The notes under the pieces: model-generated | Databases searched by the model: none | What the model was told of the DNA's origin: nothing | What the model saw: the letters and a program-made list of their open reading frames with translations, nothing else | From: Triatoma infestans | Taxonomy: Eukaryota; Arthropoda; Insecta; Hemiptera; Reduviidae | Reading direction: 5' to 3' | NCBI GenBank assembly: GCA_011037195.1 | Contig: JAAEAF010002315.1 | Coordinates: 62,001-126,000 of the forward strand | DNA: 64,000 nucleotides | Position numbers and translations under genes: made by a program | Part shown: one piece after another, positions 1 through 11,910 of the stretch | How positions within the stretch are numbered: position 1 is the stretch's first letter | Layout: each line of letters begins with the position of its first letter

Positions 1-886
1 AGCTATATTAAAAATAAATTCATTTTTCCTGGTAAAAATTCTGCAAAAACACCTTACAAAAATGGACTTCTAAATAAAATAAAAATAGATATCTTAGAAA
101 TAAAAAATTATGTTTTACAACGAACAAATGCAATTTTTTATTTCCTTTTTTTTTTCTCTAAATGAAGTTGTAGATTTATTAATATAATAATAATAATAAT
201 AAAAAACAATACATTCTTCATATTTACATTAAATTTTTCCCATAATTTTAATAATTTAATTGATTTATTGAAGAAACTAAGGTTAACTATGAAATTAAAA
301 ATAGAAAGTAAATAACAATGACTTTCTTATCAATATAAATTGCTGGATGTTCAGTGAACCTTAAGAAAGGTAAATTAACAAAAAAAATCATGCAGACTTA
401 AGAAAATGAAACATAAATCACCAGTTTTACCTATGATATTTCGTTCATGGAGATCAATAAACAAATACAGTTTATATTCATGTCCCTTATTTTTGATATA
501 TACTTTAATGAAATGATATTCAGTGTTACTAAGTGAAAAAATAAATACGTTAAAAGTCGTAATAATTAACTTTTTTAAAATCTGTTCCTATGAGTTCCTT
601 TATTTTTATGCAGTTTAATTGTTATTATCAAAGTATGATCAAATTAATTGAGAATTTTATAACAATCGGAATATTTATAATCAAAAAGAAATTTTTCAAA
701 ATTTTATTGTCAAATACCAATTGTTTTATATTTTATATTAAATGTGAATGTTAAATTTTCAAAAACTCTGGGAATAAAATAGAAAATATGTAGATACAAA
801 TTTCACTTATAACAGAAAATAACATTTACCCCAAAAGTCAAAGCAATATATGTCTTGCATGTAATTTACTAAAATTTAAAAAATTA

Positions 887-1650
<764 letters not shown>

Positions 1651-2430
1651 TTTGCGGGAAAATTTGAAACTACCGGCAGATACATGTTTATTTATTTTAC
1701 TATTTACTATCTAGATTAATAATCAAAATTGAAATTAATATAACTAATTTAGAGTGTATTCAACATTACTGGAAAAGCGGATATAACTATTTGCTACATA
1801 AATAGAATGTTTTATTTCTTCTGGATTTCAATAAAATAAAACGTTTCATGTTTTGCCACTAGAATGTGCGACCATCGATATCTGATTTTTTCTTTTAATT
1901 TGAATTTCTTTACTAATAATTTTTACATACATTATTTCGAACCATCGACTGAACTTTTCATAAATGGATCAAACCCTATCTTATATTAATCATTTATAAT
2001 TAAACATATTTTTATGGTTTGCTGATGATATTTTTGACGCATTTTATGTTTTATAAAACAAAAAAAAATTCTTTGCAGCAAATGTATACATATCACTTAT
2101 TTATTTGCTCATTAAGTTTCATTTTCCAATATATCCATAGCTACATTTTGGAAAAGCACTTCTTGGCACACAGGTACACTTCGGTTTTTCTTCACTGCTT
2201 CTTGCACCTATTACATAAATAGATAAAATTCTAATACAAAATTTTCAAACATTGTTATGTTACAAAATACATCAATTGCTTGGTACTCAAGTCTTTTGTA
2301 CAACATTAGTTTAATGCTGCCACTGCACCATAAGGGGGAAGTTGACTGGCCACTTCATCGAGGTCTTTGCGTCCCGATCTTTCTATCCCAGCATACAACA
2401 TACATTGACATCCCCCAAACACACACATAT
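1651..2430. other. AT-rich sequence, nothing recognised
   Basis: No exon, repeat family or RNA gene was recognised here. The small open frames have no recognisable protein features and no supporting splice context. Confidence 0.5.
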
Positions 2431-2460
2431 TTCACACACGACCAGCAAAGCTAGATGACG

Positions 2461-2620
2461 TCTGTAACCATTTAGATTTTTTTGCTAGAAGAGCAAACCC
2501 AAGATTATCAAAGTTAGATGAAGTGTACAACCATTTGGGTTTAATGTATCTTAAAGAGCAAACACAAGATGCGCGTACAACTTTTGGGTTTAGTGTATCT
2601 AAAAGAGCAAACCCAATCAT
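2461..2620. repeat. Degenerate minisatellite, three ~50-bp units
   Basis: Three imperfect units share a GTACAAC..TTTGGGTTTA..GTATCT core followed by AGAGCAAACCCAA. The last two are closest to each other; the first is diverged. Any open frame across it is a by-product of the repeat. Confidence 0.65.
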
Positions 2621-2884
2621 CACAATATCCTCTCTTTCCTTTCAACACAATTGCCTACGCTTTTATAATACCAGAATAATGATTAGTTGTTCATCGGCCA
2701 TTAGAATATATATTATTACAATTCGTAAGGTTCATTAAAAAAACAAGATGAATTCCTGCCAACGTCCCGATAAATTTATCATCTTTTTCAAGGTAAAATA
2801 TATTCTGAATGTGTAGTGTGCAAAGTGTAATGTAAATATTGTGATAGCTATCTTGTATGTCTAAAATCTGACTATGATAGTCTA

Positions 2885-3056
2885 AAATTCTCGGGTTCGA
2901 GTCCAGTGCTGCCTCTTTGACTAGAATAGAAGCCTCTACAGCTCACTGTCCGGTGGTGTACTGTGATGTCTGTAGCGAGAGAACCTGTCCGAAGGGCGGC
3001 AGGGCACTGAGTAGGCTCCGGGCGCCAACGACCACAGCTGTTGACGCACCTTAAAT
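2885..3056 (+). mobile_element. tRNA-derived SINE, family 1, diverged head
   Basis: A Pol III B box (GGTTCGAGTCC) is followed by the family body: CCTCTACAGCTCACTGTCCGG, then AGGCTCCGGGCGCC, then a GACGCACCTTAAATT tail and oligo-A. The sequence 5' of the B box is strongly diverged, so no working A box is visible. Confidence 0.75.
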
Positions 3057-3147
3057 TAAAAAAGAAAAAAGTATCAAAAAGTTCTCAAATACTCAAAGCA
3101 ATCATAATATTCGTCATAAAAATACGTCTTTTTTTATTTTTATTTAT

Positions 3148-3375
3148 TTATTTAAGGCGTCTCAACATCTGTGGTCATTTGCGCCCGGAGCCTTCTCAGT
3201 GCACTGCCGGCCTCCGGACAGTGTTCTACCGTTACAGACAACACTGTCCATCACCGCACAGTGAGCGTAGGGGCTCCTAGGAAGAGAAAATCTAAGGGTA
3301 GCTCGGCTGGATTCGAACCCGTGATCTCCGCGTTGCTAGTCCAGCGCGCTACCACTGAGCTAATCCCTTCCCTTA
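3148..3375 (-). mobile_element. tRNA-derived SINE, family 1, full length
   Basis: Read on the minus strand, a tRNA-like head begins GGGATTAGCTCAGTGG (A box) and continues to a GGTTCGAATCC B box. The family body follows and ends in GACGCCTTAAAT. It is near full length. The tRNA head should not be annotated as a tRNA gene. Confidence 0.85.
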
Positions 3376-3666
3376 AATACGTCTTTGCATACTACACACA
3401 CAGAATACATTTTTGCCTTGAAAAATGTACTAAATTTATCAGAAAGTTGGCAGGAATTCATTTTCTTTTTTACTTCTGGCCGAACTCACAAATTGTAATA
3501 AAATAGCATCAGAATGTTCAAATTTCAAATACGTAAGGAGGTATATATCAAGTAAACCACCATGGATATGGCTTTTTGGCCATTATATCTGTAGAAATAC
3601 TGCATTATCAGAAATTTATAAAGACATCTGAAATAAAGTATAACGGAATAAAGAAAGTAACATTAC

Positions 3667-3839
3667 CGAGTTTCTCCGGGAGAGATTTAACTGAAAGAAC
3701 TCTGTCTGGTTGTGTTACATAGTTTATGTTTGTTAATGTTAATTCTTTAAGCAGATACCACATAGCTTTCTCTTCCTCTATTGTATATTGTAAAACTGGA
3801 GCCATATTTTGAAGACATCGTTCAGCAACAACAGCTTTT
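3667..3839 (-). CDS. Unrecognised helix-rich gene, exon 5
   Basis: This exon encodes 57 codons, with an acceptor TAG before 3839 and a GTAATG donor at 3661-3666. The peptide starts KAVVAERCLQNMAPVLQY and ends SVKSLPEKLG. It enters in phase 2, completing the split Thr codon from the exon at 4358-4644, and leaves in phase 1. It is rich in charged and aliphatic residues, as in helical bundles. The last exon was not found. A possible phase-compatible acceptor near 2787 opens into a short frame, but that sequence lies in the inverted repeat, so I did not accept it. Confidence 0.7.
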
Positions 3840-4357
3840 CTACAAATTGCCCATTAAAGTTTTATTATTCTTCATGTATAAATAAATTAGGTAACTTATA
3901 AAAAAAACTTAAATCTTTATGTTCAATAAACTTGGTGGGTGTGAGGTCTCAATATTTTGTAGAAGATTAGTTTAATACTAATTAGTCTGATACTGCTAAA
4001 ACACCATAAGCTAGCTACTTAATCAGGAAATTTCTTCTTAATGAAACAATCAAACCAATGTTAATTTTTAATTCAATAAACAAGGGAATAAATATGAATT
4101 AATTTTTGGATCTAAGATTATAAAAGGGTGAATAATACTTGCATATTGCATTCAATGTAACAGAATGAAGATAAAATAGAAATCGAAGTAATATTAATTT
4201 TTGAAAATGCTGAAAGAATGTGCCATATAATTGTTTGCAAAAATAAAATATAAATAACACTGTCTTAAATTCTTACTGGCTTCAGGCATTCACTAGATCG
4301 TTACTAAAATTTTTTTTCTTCATAAACTATGTTACCACGATACTAAACAAAACGTAC

Positions 4358-4644
4358 GTATCAATTAATCCTGATAACTGAGTGCCAATCGAAGCGATAC
4401 TTTCACTGTAAGTTAATTTTATTTCTTCGTATTGTAATTCCAATTTTCTGAGTTGACTATTAGGTAAATTGTGCTCTTGCTGCAGTATATGACAGAAATT
4501 TGATGATGCTTTATTGAAGTCCCTATGCTTATCTCTGTGCTCCTCCAAATTTTCATAATAAGCTTCTGGTAAATCACAATTATCAGTACAAATTTGGAAA
4601 ATATCTCTTAAATTTTTGCATATTTTTTCCCATCTGTCGCGTTC
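4358..4644 (-). CDS. Unrecognised helix-rich gene, exon 4
   Basis: This exon runs for 95 codons plus two bases. The acceptor is a T/A-rich tract ending AAAG before 4644, and the donor is GTACGT at 4352-4357. The peptide begins ERDRWEKICKNLRDIF and has heptad-like spacing of Leu and Ile with many charged residues, suggesting a coiled coil or spectrin-like helix. Entry is phase 0 from the exon at 5795-5998, and exit is phase 2 into the exon at 3667-3839. I do not recognise the family. Confidence 0.72.
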
Positions 4645-5662
4645 CTTTAAAAAAAAAAAAAAAACTTACTTTAACTTTAATATCTGACTCTCTTTTGATA
4701 TAATTGTTATTATCAAAGTGGCCAATATTCTGGAGCAGCAACGGTAGCAGTTCGATTGATATTCTCTCCTTCCTCAAAAATTTGGTGTGAAATACTTAAG
4801 ACGACTTTTCCTTATTGGATTTTTCACCTACCAGTGGACAAATTTTCTTTTAACTTGAACGAAGTAACTGTCATGTATTTTTTTTATGTATAAGATTGAA
4901 TTGTCCCTACTTGAAAGTACGGATTATTTAATGTCTGTATCTATATGATATAATCGATGGAGAAGCAGCGAAATATTTTTTCCTAACATAGTTGGTAAGA
5001 ATACCTACCATCACATCTCCCCCAGTAAATAAATTCAATTGGGAAAATGTTTCAACTAAAAGCGATATGATTATTTATGTATATTTTATAACCAAATTGA
5101 GTGGACCATATGAGAAAACATCGCGTAATATTGAAAAATTTACTCAGTGAAGTGGAACTTCCGATGAAGTGGATTTTCCGTGTAAGATATCCTGTCATAA
5201 AAGAAACATTATATTTTTAGTTTTTAATTATTATACTGTTTCACACAGTCATTGACTGAACAAAAAAATCTATTTTTAAATAAGCTCAAACCATGTAGTT
5301 CCAGGAAAAGGTGCATTTTGAAATTGTGACACAATTCTTTTATTATGCCATAGAGATAAATTAATAGTAGACTTATTTTCTCAGAAAATTTCAAATATCG
5401 CTAGAAATAAAATATCTGATTACTATTTCTGTAATGAAGGTCTTGTTCTTTTTATTTCTTAGACAAACAATCTGTCAAAAAATGCTAGTAGTGCTTTAAT
5501 CCACTGCTACCGCTGCAAGGCAAAATTATGTGATAGCAAATAAAGAAATTCCGATTTTTTCAGGTGGACAAAACTCCGACTATCAAGTATGATATCGTAG
5601 ACGAAAGGGGAAGCACATACTACTAACATTTTTTAAATTAATGTAAATTCAGAAGTGATATT

Positions 5663-5780
5663 CTGGAATTGAAACGAAACCAATTAGAAGTCCGTGGCCT
5701 AATAGCAAACCCGTCATAAGGGCTATGATGTATTATAATAAAGAAAATATAACTTGAGAATATAAAAATGTAAATAATAT
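5663..5780 (-). repeat. Short repeat, second copy of the 6287-6408 insert
   Basis: About 115 bp matches the insert at 6287-6408; shared segments include CTATGATGTATTAT and TGTAAATAATAT. It lies in an intron of the unrecognised gene, a few bases past the donor of the exon at 5795-5998. Confidence 0.6.
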
Positions 5781-5794
5781 TTAGCCAAAATTAC

Positions 5795-5998
5795 ATTTGC
5801 GTTTTCTTTACTTGGAACTATTTTGTTGATCAATTGTTGCAATCTTATACCAGTTCTATGCCTTATTTCTAAACAATGAGCATATATTGACAATGTTTTT
5901 AATATTTCCATAATAATGTCCACTTGTTCGCTTACATTTCCTTGTTTTTCTCTCAAACCTTGGGCGTATATTTCATCATTAAGAACCTTCATTTCCAA
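5795..5998 (-). CDS. Unrecognised helix-rich gene, exon 3
   Basis: This exon encodes exactly 68 codons between a TTTACAG acceptor and a GTAATT donor, phase 0 at both ends. The peptide starts LEMKVLNDEIYAQGLREKQG and contains SEQVDIIMEILKTLSIYAH, a strongly amphipathic helical stretch. It joins cleanly to the exons on either side. The conserved frame across five exons is the main evidence that this is a gene and not chance open sequence. Function unknown. Confidence 0.75.
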
Positions 5999-6241
5999 CT
6001 GTAAATTTTATAGATGTTGTTGAATGTGTGTTGAATTTATACTGACTATAAGCTGTAAATATTAAAAATATTTGCTTAAGAGTGTTCCTAATTGATTGTT
6101 TTAGAAAGTAAACAGTATCAGCTAATTGTTGAACACATAAATATTGTATATTTGGATCAAAATTGTAACATTCACTATTCTCGACATCCTTAAAGTTTAC
6201 AATATTTACACATTACTGGGTTATTACACTGTTTATCAAGA

Positions 6242-6278
6242 CATCCTGTGATGTGCGAACGCTTGAAACCGGTCGATG
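6242..6278 (+). ncRNA. Degenerate hammerhead-like motif, family 1
   Basis: The CATC...GATG stem I arms, a TGCGAACGC stem II and the GAAACCGGTC block are kept. The catalytic CTGAAGA box has decayed to CTGTGAT, so the motif is presumably inactive. It is a relic of the family best preserved at 41828-41865. Confidence 0.45.
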
Positions 6279-6286
6279 ACCACAAA

Positions 6287-6408
6287 TAATACGGAAATTG
6301 AACTGGAGACTTCCCAGTCCCTTAGCTTAATAGCAAATCCCTTTATAAGGTCTATGATGTATTATGATCAGGAAGATGTAACACGAGAAAATAAAGTGTA
6401 AATAATAT
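6287..6408 (-). mobile_element. 122-bp insertion with 12-bp target duplication
   Basis: The insert is bounded by GATGACCACAAA at 6275-6286 and 6409-6420. It interrupts a family-1 hammerhead-like repeat whose sequence resumes at 6409. On the minus strand a CAGTTCAATTTCC segment resembles a Pol III B box, so it may be a short tRNA-derived SINE. A diverged copy lies at 5663-5780. Confidence 0.6.
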
Positions 6409-7317
6409 GATGACCACAAAATGAAGTAGGCTAACAAGGAAAAAATCTCGAATGGATTCTAGCTCAGCGGAACCAAACACAAACAACTAAATAAAATTAT
6501 TTGATTATTTCCTATGTGCCATCGCACATCATTTTACAGCATAATCCTTGAATGATATTGTAAATCATACTAATAAAAATAAATAAAATAATGTGAACAA
6601 ATCGTTGGTAGAAAAAAAAATTGCATTGCTTTCTAAAAATTAAAGATGACCTATATGTGCTCACCTGAGAAGCCATATATAAATCAGTTCACTGCATTAA
6701 TTGGGTCTGTTGGTTTGTATCGTACCCACATGTATACTTATTACATTGCATAAGTAGCAAATTGCAAGGGTTTCAGTGTAACTTTAAATGTACAAATAAT
6801 TTATCAATTTCCTATGATTCTTTATTATAGAACTTTAGAAGAAGCTGATTCTAAAAATCCTAAAAGAAGACCTAATAACAATAGTAATAAACCTCTTGAA
6901 TTAGTTCCTTCTTATAATAATATTTTGCTACATTATATTTGATTAGATAACATAACTTCTTTTTTTACAAATTTTACATTACCATTTTGTCCATACAATA
7001 TAACAAAATATTACAGCTAAGTTGTGTAACTTTTACAAAGGAGAAGAAAAATTGGTGTGCAGCTGCTGTTACAAGACATGTTGGTAAAAATTAAAGGCAA
7101 TTCTAAGACTGATTACTATTTATTTGAAGGGAATTTACAAGTAAGCTATGTAAGCTATAGCTCAAGGTCACGAATTCCAAAAGGGCTTCTAAAATTTTGA
7201 TCTTGCGATCAATATATCACGAAAACGAAATTTTTAGTGTTCCCCATTAAAATTGTACCTAATCTTATAATATGTTATAAATACTTTTTAAAGATAAATT
7301 TAATATTAAAAACAATA

Positions 7318-7370
7318 GGGTCAATGACCACAGATGTTGACGCGCCTTAAATTAAAAAAAAAAAAGTTAT
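7318..7370 (+). mobile_element. SINE family 1, 3' tail fragment
   Basis: Only the terminal AATGACCACAGATGTTGACGC, CGCCTTAAATT and oligo-A remain of the SINE body. Confidence 0.7.
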
Positions 7371-8091
7371 GCTAATCTTTTATGACTGACTTCAAAATGT
7401 CCAAATATCCTAACTGTATTCACAATTTATCATAGATTAGAAGTGCTGTAGAAATATAATTGTTTAATCAAATTGGCCAGAGATTCCATTGGGCCCCAAA
7501 AATTATGGACTTTTCATCCACCATATCTAGCGGTTTTGTTCCATAACTATCAACCTTTTGCCCCCGCCGAAGCACATTACCCTCCTCACCTATAGCTCCC
7601 AATTTCCGCAATCCTCTTGGAATCGACTTCCCTTCAAATCTCTTAGGCATTCCAGATTTTGCAACGATATATCGCATTCACCCTATCAACACTCTAGTGT
7701 GAGAATAAATTCGAGACCAATTCTATATTTCTCCTGCAACAATCAAAAAGAACTTCATCATCGAGCTAATTCAAACAAGAATAGTGAATTCAAGTCTCCC
7801 ATAACTTTTATATCTTATCGGTCATCCTGACTCTCCAACCATTCAAGCATTAACTGCCCACGCAATTTCCCCAAAGCCCTTTCAGAGATTCAGAGATAAA
7901 TGAGAAGGTCAACAACTATTAAAAAAGAGGCCAACATGCCTCAATTTACATTATATTTTACAGATCTCTACAAAAGATCGAGTGAATGCATACCACCATC
8001 GCTCTCTGTCGATAGAACGCTATCATTTAGAACTATAGATTTGGTTATAGCCGTCTTGTGAGGCTGTAAATAATGATCGGATAAGACTCAC

Positions 8092-9245
8092 TTTTTTTTT
8101 TTTTTTTAGCGGGAGGGCCAACGCACTGCGGCGACCTTGATCCGGTCTATTGTGCAGGCCTGCCCACAGCACCGTTCTACAGCACCTCCATCAGTCTGAG
8201 ATCCCTAAGGAACCCCAGTATTCTGACGGGCTCTAGAGAAGATATGTCCCCCCTCCTCCACCTGGTAGCTGCCCAGGTTCCTAAACCTTCTCTCAGTGGC
8301 AGCCTCACAGTCTGTTAGGAGATGTAGTGGAGTTTCCTCCAGCTCCCCACAGAATCTGCATGAGCTGTCACTTTCCAAACCCAGCTTCACCAGGTGTCCT
8401 CTAAGTCGGCAATGCCCCGTGGGGAAACCCGTAAGAACACGGAGCTTGTTCTTGCTCAATCCAATGCAGGCCTCCGACCTCCGTTGGTTATAATTTCCCA
8501 AGCAGATCTTGGCCTGCCGCAAACCGGGGAGGGAGTACCAGAGTTGAGATCTCTTCGTCTCCTCCTCCTTCCTAAGTTCCTCCAACAGAAACTGGTCGCT
8601 AATCCCATAAAAATGTTTCGGCCCCAGAAGTGGGGTCGTAGCGCCTATCTTGGCCAGGGCGTCAGCCATCTCATTCCCTTCAATGTCAACATGCCCCGGC
8701 ACCCACCAAAGTGCAACTTTGTTCCTGCTGCCCAGATCGTTAAGTTTATCTAGGCATTCCCAAACCATTTTAGAGTTAATAACTGGTGCACCCAAAGCTC
8801 CAATGGCTGCTTGACTATCGGAAAGGATAACAATCTCCTGGTTCCTATATCCCCTATCGAGGTTGAATTGTACACATCTTCCGTTAGCGTATATCTCCGC
8901 CTGGAAAATGCTGGGAAATTTACCCATGGGTTCCGAGTGCTTGATCCTTGGACCAACCACCCCTGCCCCAGTCCCCTCGAGGGTCTTCGACCCATCAGTA
9001 TACCATTTTATGGCATGTTCCTTAATGCCCAACAGAGCGGATCCTTCGCTCCACTCACTTTTGGTGCCCAGCTTCGACGAAAAATTTTTTGTGAAGCTAT
9101 ACTTCTTAACCATACCATCCCTAGGGAGGTGCCAGATGAGGGAGCCCAAAGGTGAGAATACCAACTCTCTAACTCCCAGCCCTCCCCTTCTCCTGCGCCA
9201 CCCCTAGAGATCCTAAGAAGAGCCCCCTTCGCCGCCCTTTCTACC
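8092..9245 (-). mobile_element. 5'-truncated non-LTR retrotransposon (LINE)
   Basis: The insertion is complete at its 3' end. On the minus strand it ends in a poly-A tract (8092-8106 read as T on plus). It is flanked by an 8-bp direct repeat AGACTCAC at 8084-8091 and 9246-9253. Only the 3' part of ORF2 (RNase H and C-terminal zinc motif) and a short 3' UTR were inserted. High GC content sets it apart from the flanking DNA. Confidence 0.88.
8205..9164 (-). pseudogene. LINE ORF2 C-terminal fragment with RNase H domain
   Basis: This 319-codon open frame is the 3' end of a non-LTR retrotransposon polyprotein. The RNase H fold is recognisable: YTDGSK (Asp57), QAEIYA (Glu90), ILSDSQAA (Asp116), WWVPGH (His158) and NEMADALA (Asp168), so the four acidic residues of the catalytic set are present. 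Near residues 268-285 a CRFCG...H....C arrangement forms a C-terminal zinc motif typical of I/R1/Jockey-like elements. Endonuclease and reverse transcriptase are missing because of 5' truncation. The first ~45 residues match no expected polyprotein sequence. A second frame (upstream of 9164, peptide VERAAKGALLRIS) suggests a frameshift near the 5' end. It cannot move by itself. Confidence 0.88.
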
Positions 9246-9781
9246 AGACTCACCTTTTAGTCGAGGCATTTGTCTAGCCAAATTTAAAAACTAATAACTT
9301 CTACGGCTGCAAGAATTATAATATCCACGTTTGAACGTTGTTAAAATTAGATATTCTAGCATGTAAATCTTGTGTTTCAACAAAACAAAAAAAAATTTAA
9401 ATTGCAGTTTTATAAAATTACTCTTGATAATGGCGTAAAAAACGCCGTAACATTGAGTTCTTTTGTAAAAAAAAAAATAAAGAAACTTGGAAGGCTATAT
9501 TACTTGTTCTTTTTTCAAACTACCTAACTGAAGATGTTCATAAAACAAATTTATTTTAAAACTGCTTTATATTATACACTTGACTTAAGTTCGAAGTAAT
9601 ATCTAAAAATATTGAAATTACTCAGACTTAAATTGGAAGTTCTAAAAATTCTTAAGTTAATATGTTGACTATACTCAAAGAATATCATTAAGTTTAAAAA
9701 TTTAATCTAATTATTGAGATGCAACCAATTAGACTTTGTCCAGTATTGGTTTGAACATGTTTTTGTTAATTAACACTTTAC

Positions 9782-9883
9782 CTGTTCACGATATGAAGCA
9801 GCTTTATGTGTTCCTTTTGATTCACTTCTTGTTGTAAGAAGAGAGTTAGACCTACTTTTTGTTTTTGGCCTTCCAGTTGTTGT
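9782..9883 (-). CDS. Unrecognised gene, exon 2 (basic, Ser/Thr-rich)
   Basis: This 34-codon exon lies between a TTCTAG acceptor and a GTAAAG donor, phase 0 at both ends. The peptide includes GRPKTKSRSNSLLTTRSESK, which is basic and Ser/Thr-rich and likely disordered; a nuclear localisation role is possible but unproven. It links the N-terminal exon at 10384-10572 to the helical exons. Confidence 0.68.
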
Positions 9884-10383
9884 CTAGAATTGAATAAAAT
9901 TCATTGTCACACTTCATTAAACTAGATATATTCAGACAAAAGTAGTTTGTAATCAACAATTCTTCCATTACAATATACATAATTGTTACTTTGATTATTG
10001 CCTAGATAGCTATTTTATCAACTCTTTTGGAGGAAGTCACCTAGCCATTTCCGCCTTCGGGGATCTTGAATTCTCTGCGGATATTCCACCTAATCACATT
10101 TGCATTACTATGGATAAGTACCGCAAAGAAAGTTACATGTTCAACATTTTGTATAGGTTTTTCGATGTAGCGATTCTAGAAGCTCACTCCATACATTTAA
10201 AAATAAAAATACACGCAAGGGAATTATTAAATCAAGCCAAGTGACCTCTTCTAGAAGTGGATATCTACTCAACAATTATAGACAATGCTAGTTTGTTTAG
10301 ATTTACAATTTTTTTTTTAAATTTTTTCATGATTGATTTATCCACAAACTAAATAACTAAACTAATCAATCCCACTTTATTAC

Positions 10384-10572
10384 CTTACATGAGCAACAAT
10401 TCTTACAAAAGGACGTCTGATCATGAATACCTCCAAGGCTATTTCCTAATAATATATCTTTTTCATGTTCCGAAGAACCATTATCACTATCTGCCACTGC
10501 ATTTCGTCTTTCAGTAACTCTACTTCGCCAATGAAACAAATCGGATATTTCATTACCACTATTTGATATCAT
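10384..10572 (-). CDS. Unrecognised gene, candidate first coding exon
   Basis: This exon has 63 codons from an ATG at 10570-10572 to a GTAATA donor, phase 0. The peptide begins MISNSGNEISDLFHWRSRVT and ends CKNCCSCK, a small cysteine cluster immediately before the junction. I chose this Met because no acceptor was evident close upstream and the frame is clean. A start in an earlier exon remains possible. The five joined exons encode about 318 residues. Confidence 0.65.
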
Positions 10573-11750
10573 ACGGTGTTTGCAATGTTTATTTTATTCA
10601 GAAGGAAAGATGCATTTCTATGGAAACTACAAATGATTAAATTTAAGGGGCTTATTTTGTATGAATATGATACAATTTCGAAGAAAGCAAAAACAAAATT
10701 AATTACGATAAATACAATTGAAAAACTAAATAGCATGAAGAAGAATAAAATTTATCTTAGATGCTGCGAACTAAAAGAATTTCAACTGTACTGAAACCTA
10801 TAAAAAAACAACAAAACGCACAACCTGGAATGGGCAGGAATACCCTGGGGAACAATGTCATTAATATTAACAAAACTAATTTGAATTATAAAACATAAAT
10901 CCCACAGAATATTAAAAAGGACTATAAAGCAACAATCAATTATAATTTAGTACCCCCATTAAAAGAAAATGTAAGTTATGGAAAAAGTGAAAAACTAATT
11001 CAATTATTGTTATTATTTTAAAATTCATAAACTAGAAAGATGTCATTGTGTTGAAAATAACGGAATTTCTAACGCTACACCCTTTTGTACAAGCCTTCTC
11101 CTTTTCTATTTTCTAATAATATAGAAAGTATATTCATTTAATTATTGGAAATAAATTGCCTATTGAATCTAAAAATATTAAACATTTTTGCAGGAACAGG
11201 TTAATCCTGCAGATGGGAAAGACATAGGTCTTTCATAATTATATGCATGTAAATATATTGTACAAATGAAATCATAAAACACTGTATTATTACTGTTGTA
11301 TTTTTGCCGTAACCTATGCCTTCTAGATGACCACTTAAAAGAAAACTTATTTTGAAAAAGTCACATATTTTGACATGAGAAAAATATAATTAAATAGATC
11401 TTGTAAGATAGGCTATAATAATAACTATTATGCTAGTTTACTGTAATTCGGTACTGTAAATGAAAATAAATTTGGCTTTTAATTAATAAGGGAAAATTGT
11501 ACTCTATTCATTTATCAGTCTAATGTTAAAAAGTAGTTGAGAATGGTAAATTAAAAAGGAATTTTATGCTTAATAAAATAAGAACTGATCTAACTGCTTA
11601 ATAATGTAAATAGCCGCAAATTACACGCACTATGTCTGGAAATGTAAGTTTATCACCATATCAGTGGCACACTGAACTACAATTTCAAGGATTTCAATCC
11701 CCAAAGCAATCTACCGATTAACCACGAAGGGGAGGAATTGGACTATTTTT
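10573..11750. other. AT-rich intergenic sequence
   Basis: Nothing recognised beyond low-complexity A/T tracts. This is presumably the 5' flank of the unrecognised minus-strand gene. Confidence 0.5.
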
Positions 11751-11873
11751 ACTTTCTCTTACTCCTAGTAAGAGGAAGTATTGTAATCGTGTCAAATTTT
11801 CGATATCGAGTTTTCATCGGAAATATCCTTTTGAGGTCCCCTGAGTCCAAAAAAGTGATTTTTAGCAAATGGT

Positions 11874-11910
<37 letters not shown>

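Larger units (their letters stand above)
2741..3470. repeat. ~730-bp inverted repeat containing two opposed SINEs
   Basis: The outer arms 2741-2826 and 3385-3470 are imperfect inverted copies of each other; both contain GAATTCCTGCCAAC and GATAAATTTA. Inside them lie a plus-strand SINE (2885-3056) and a minus-strand SINE (3148-3375), so most of the block is palindromic. It could be an inverted duplication or two insertions of the same larger repeat. Confidence 0.7.

Noticed and set aside
2741..2787. Possible last exon of the unrecognised gene (phase-compatible acceptor near 2787)
   Set aside because: The acceptor lacks a pyrimidine tract and the sequence is one arm of an inverted repeat whose other arm is equally open.
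8394..9207. Plus-strand open frames over the LINE insertion
   Set aside because: Antisense shadows; RNase H motifs are on the minus strand.
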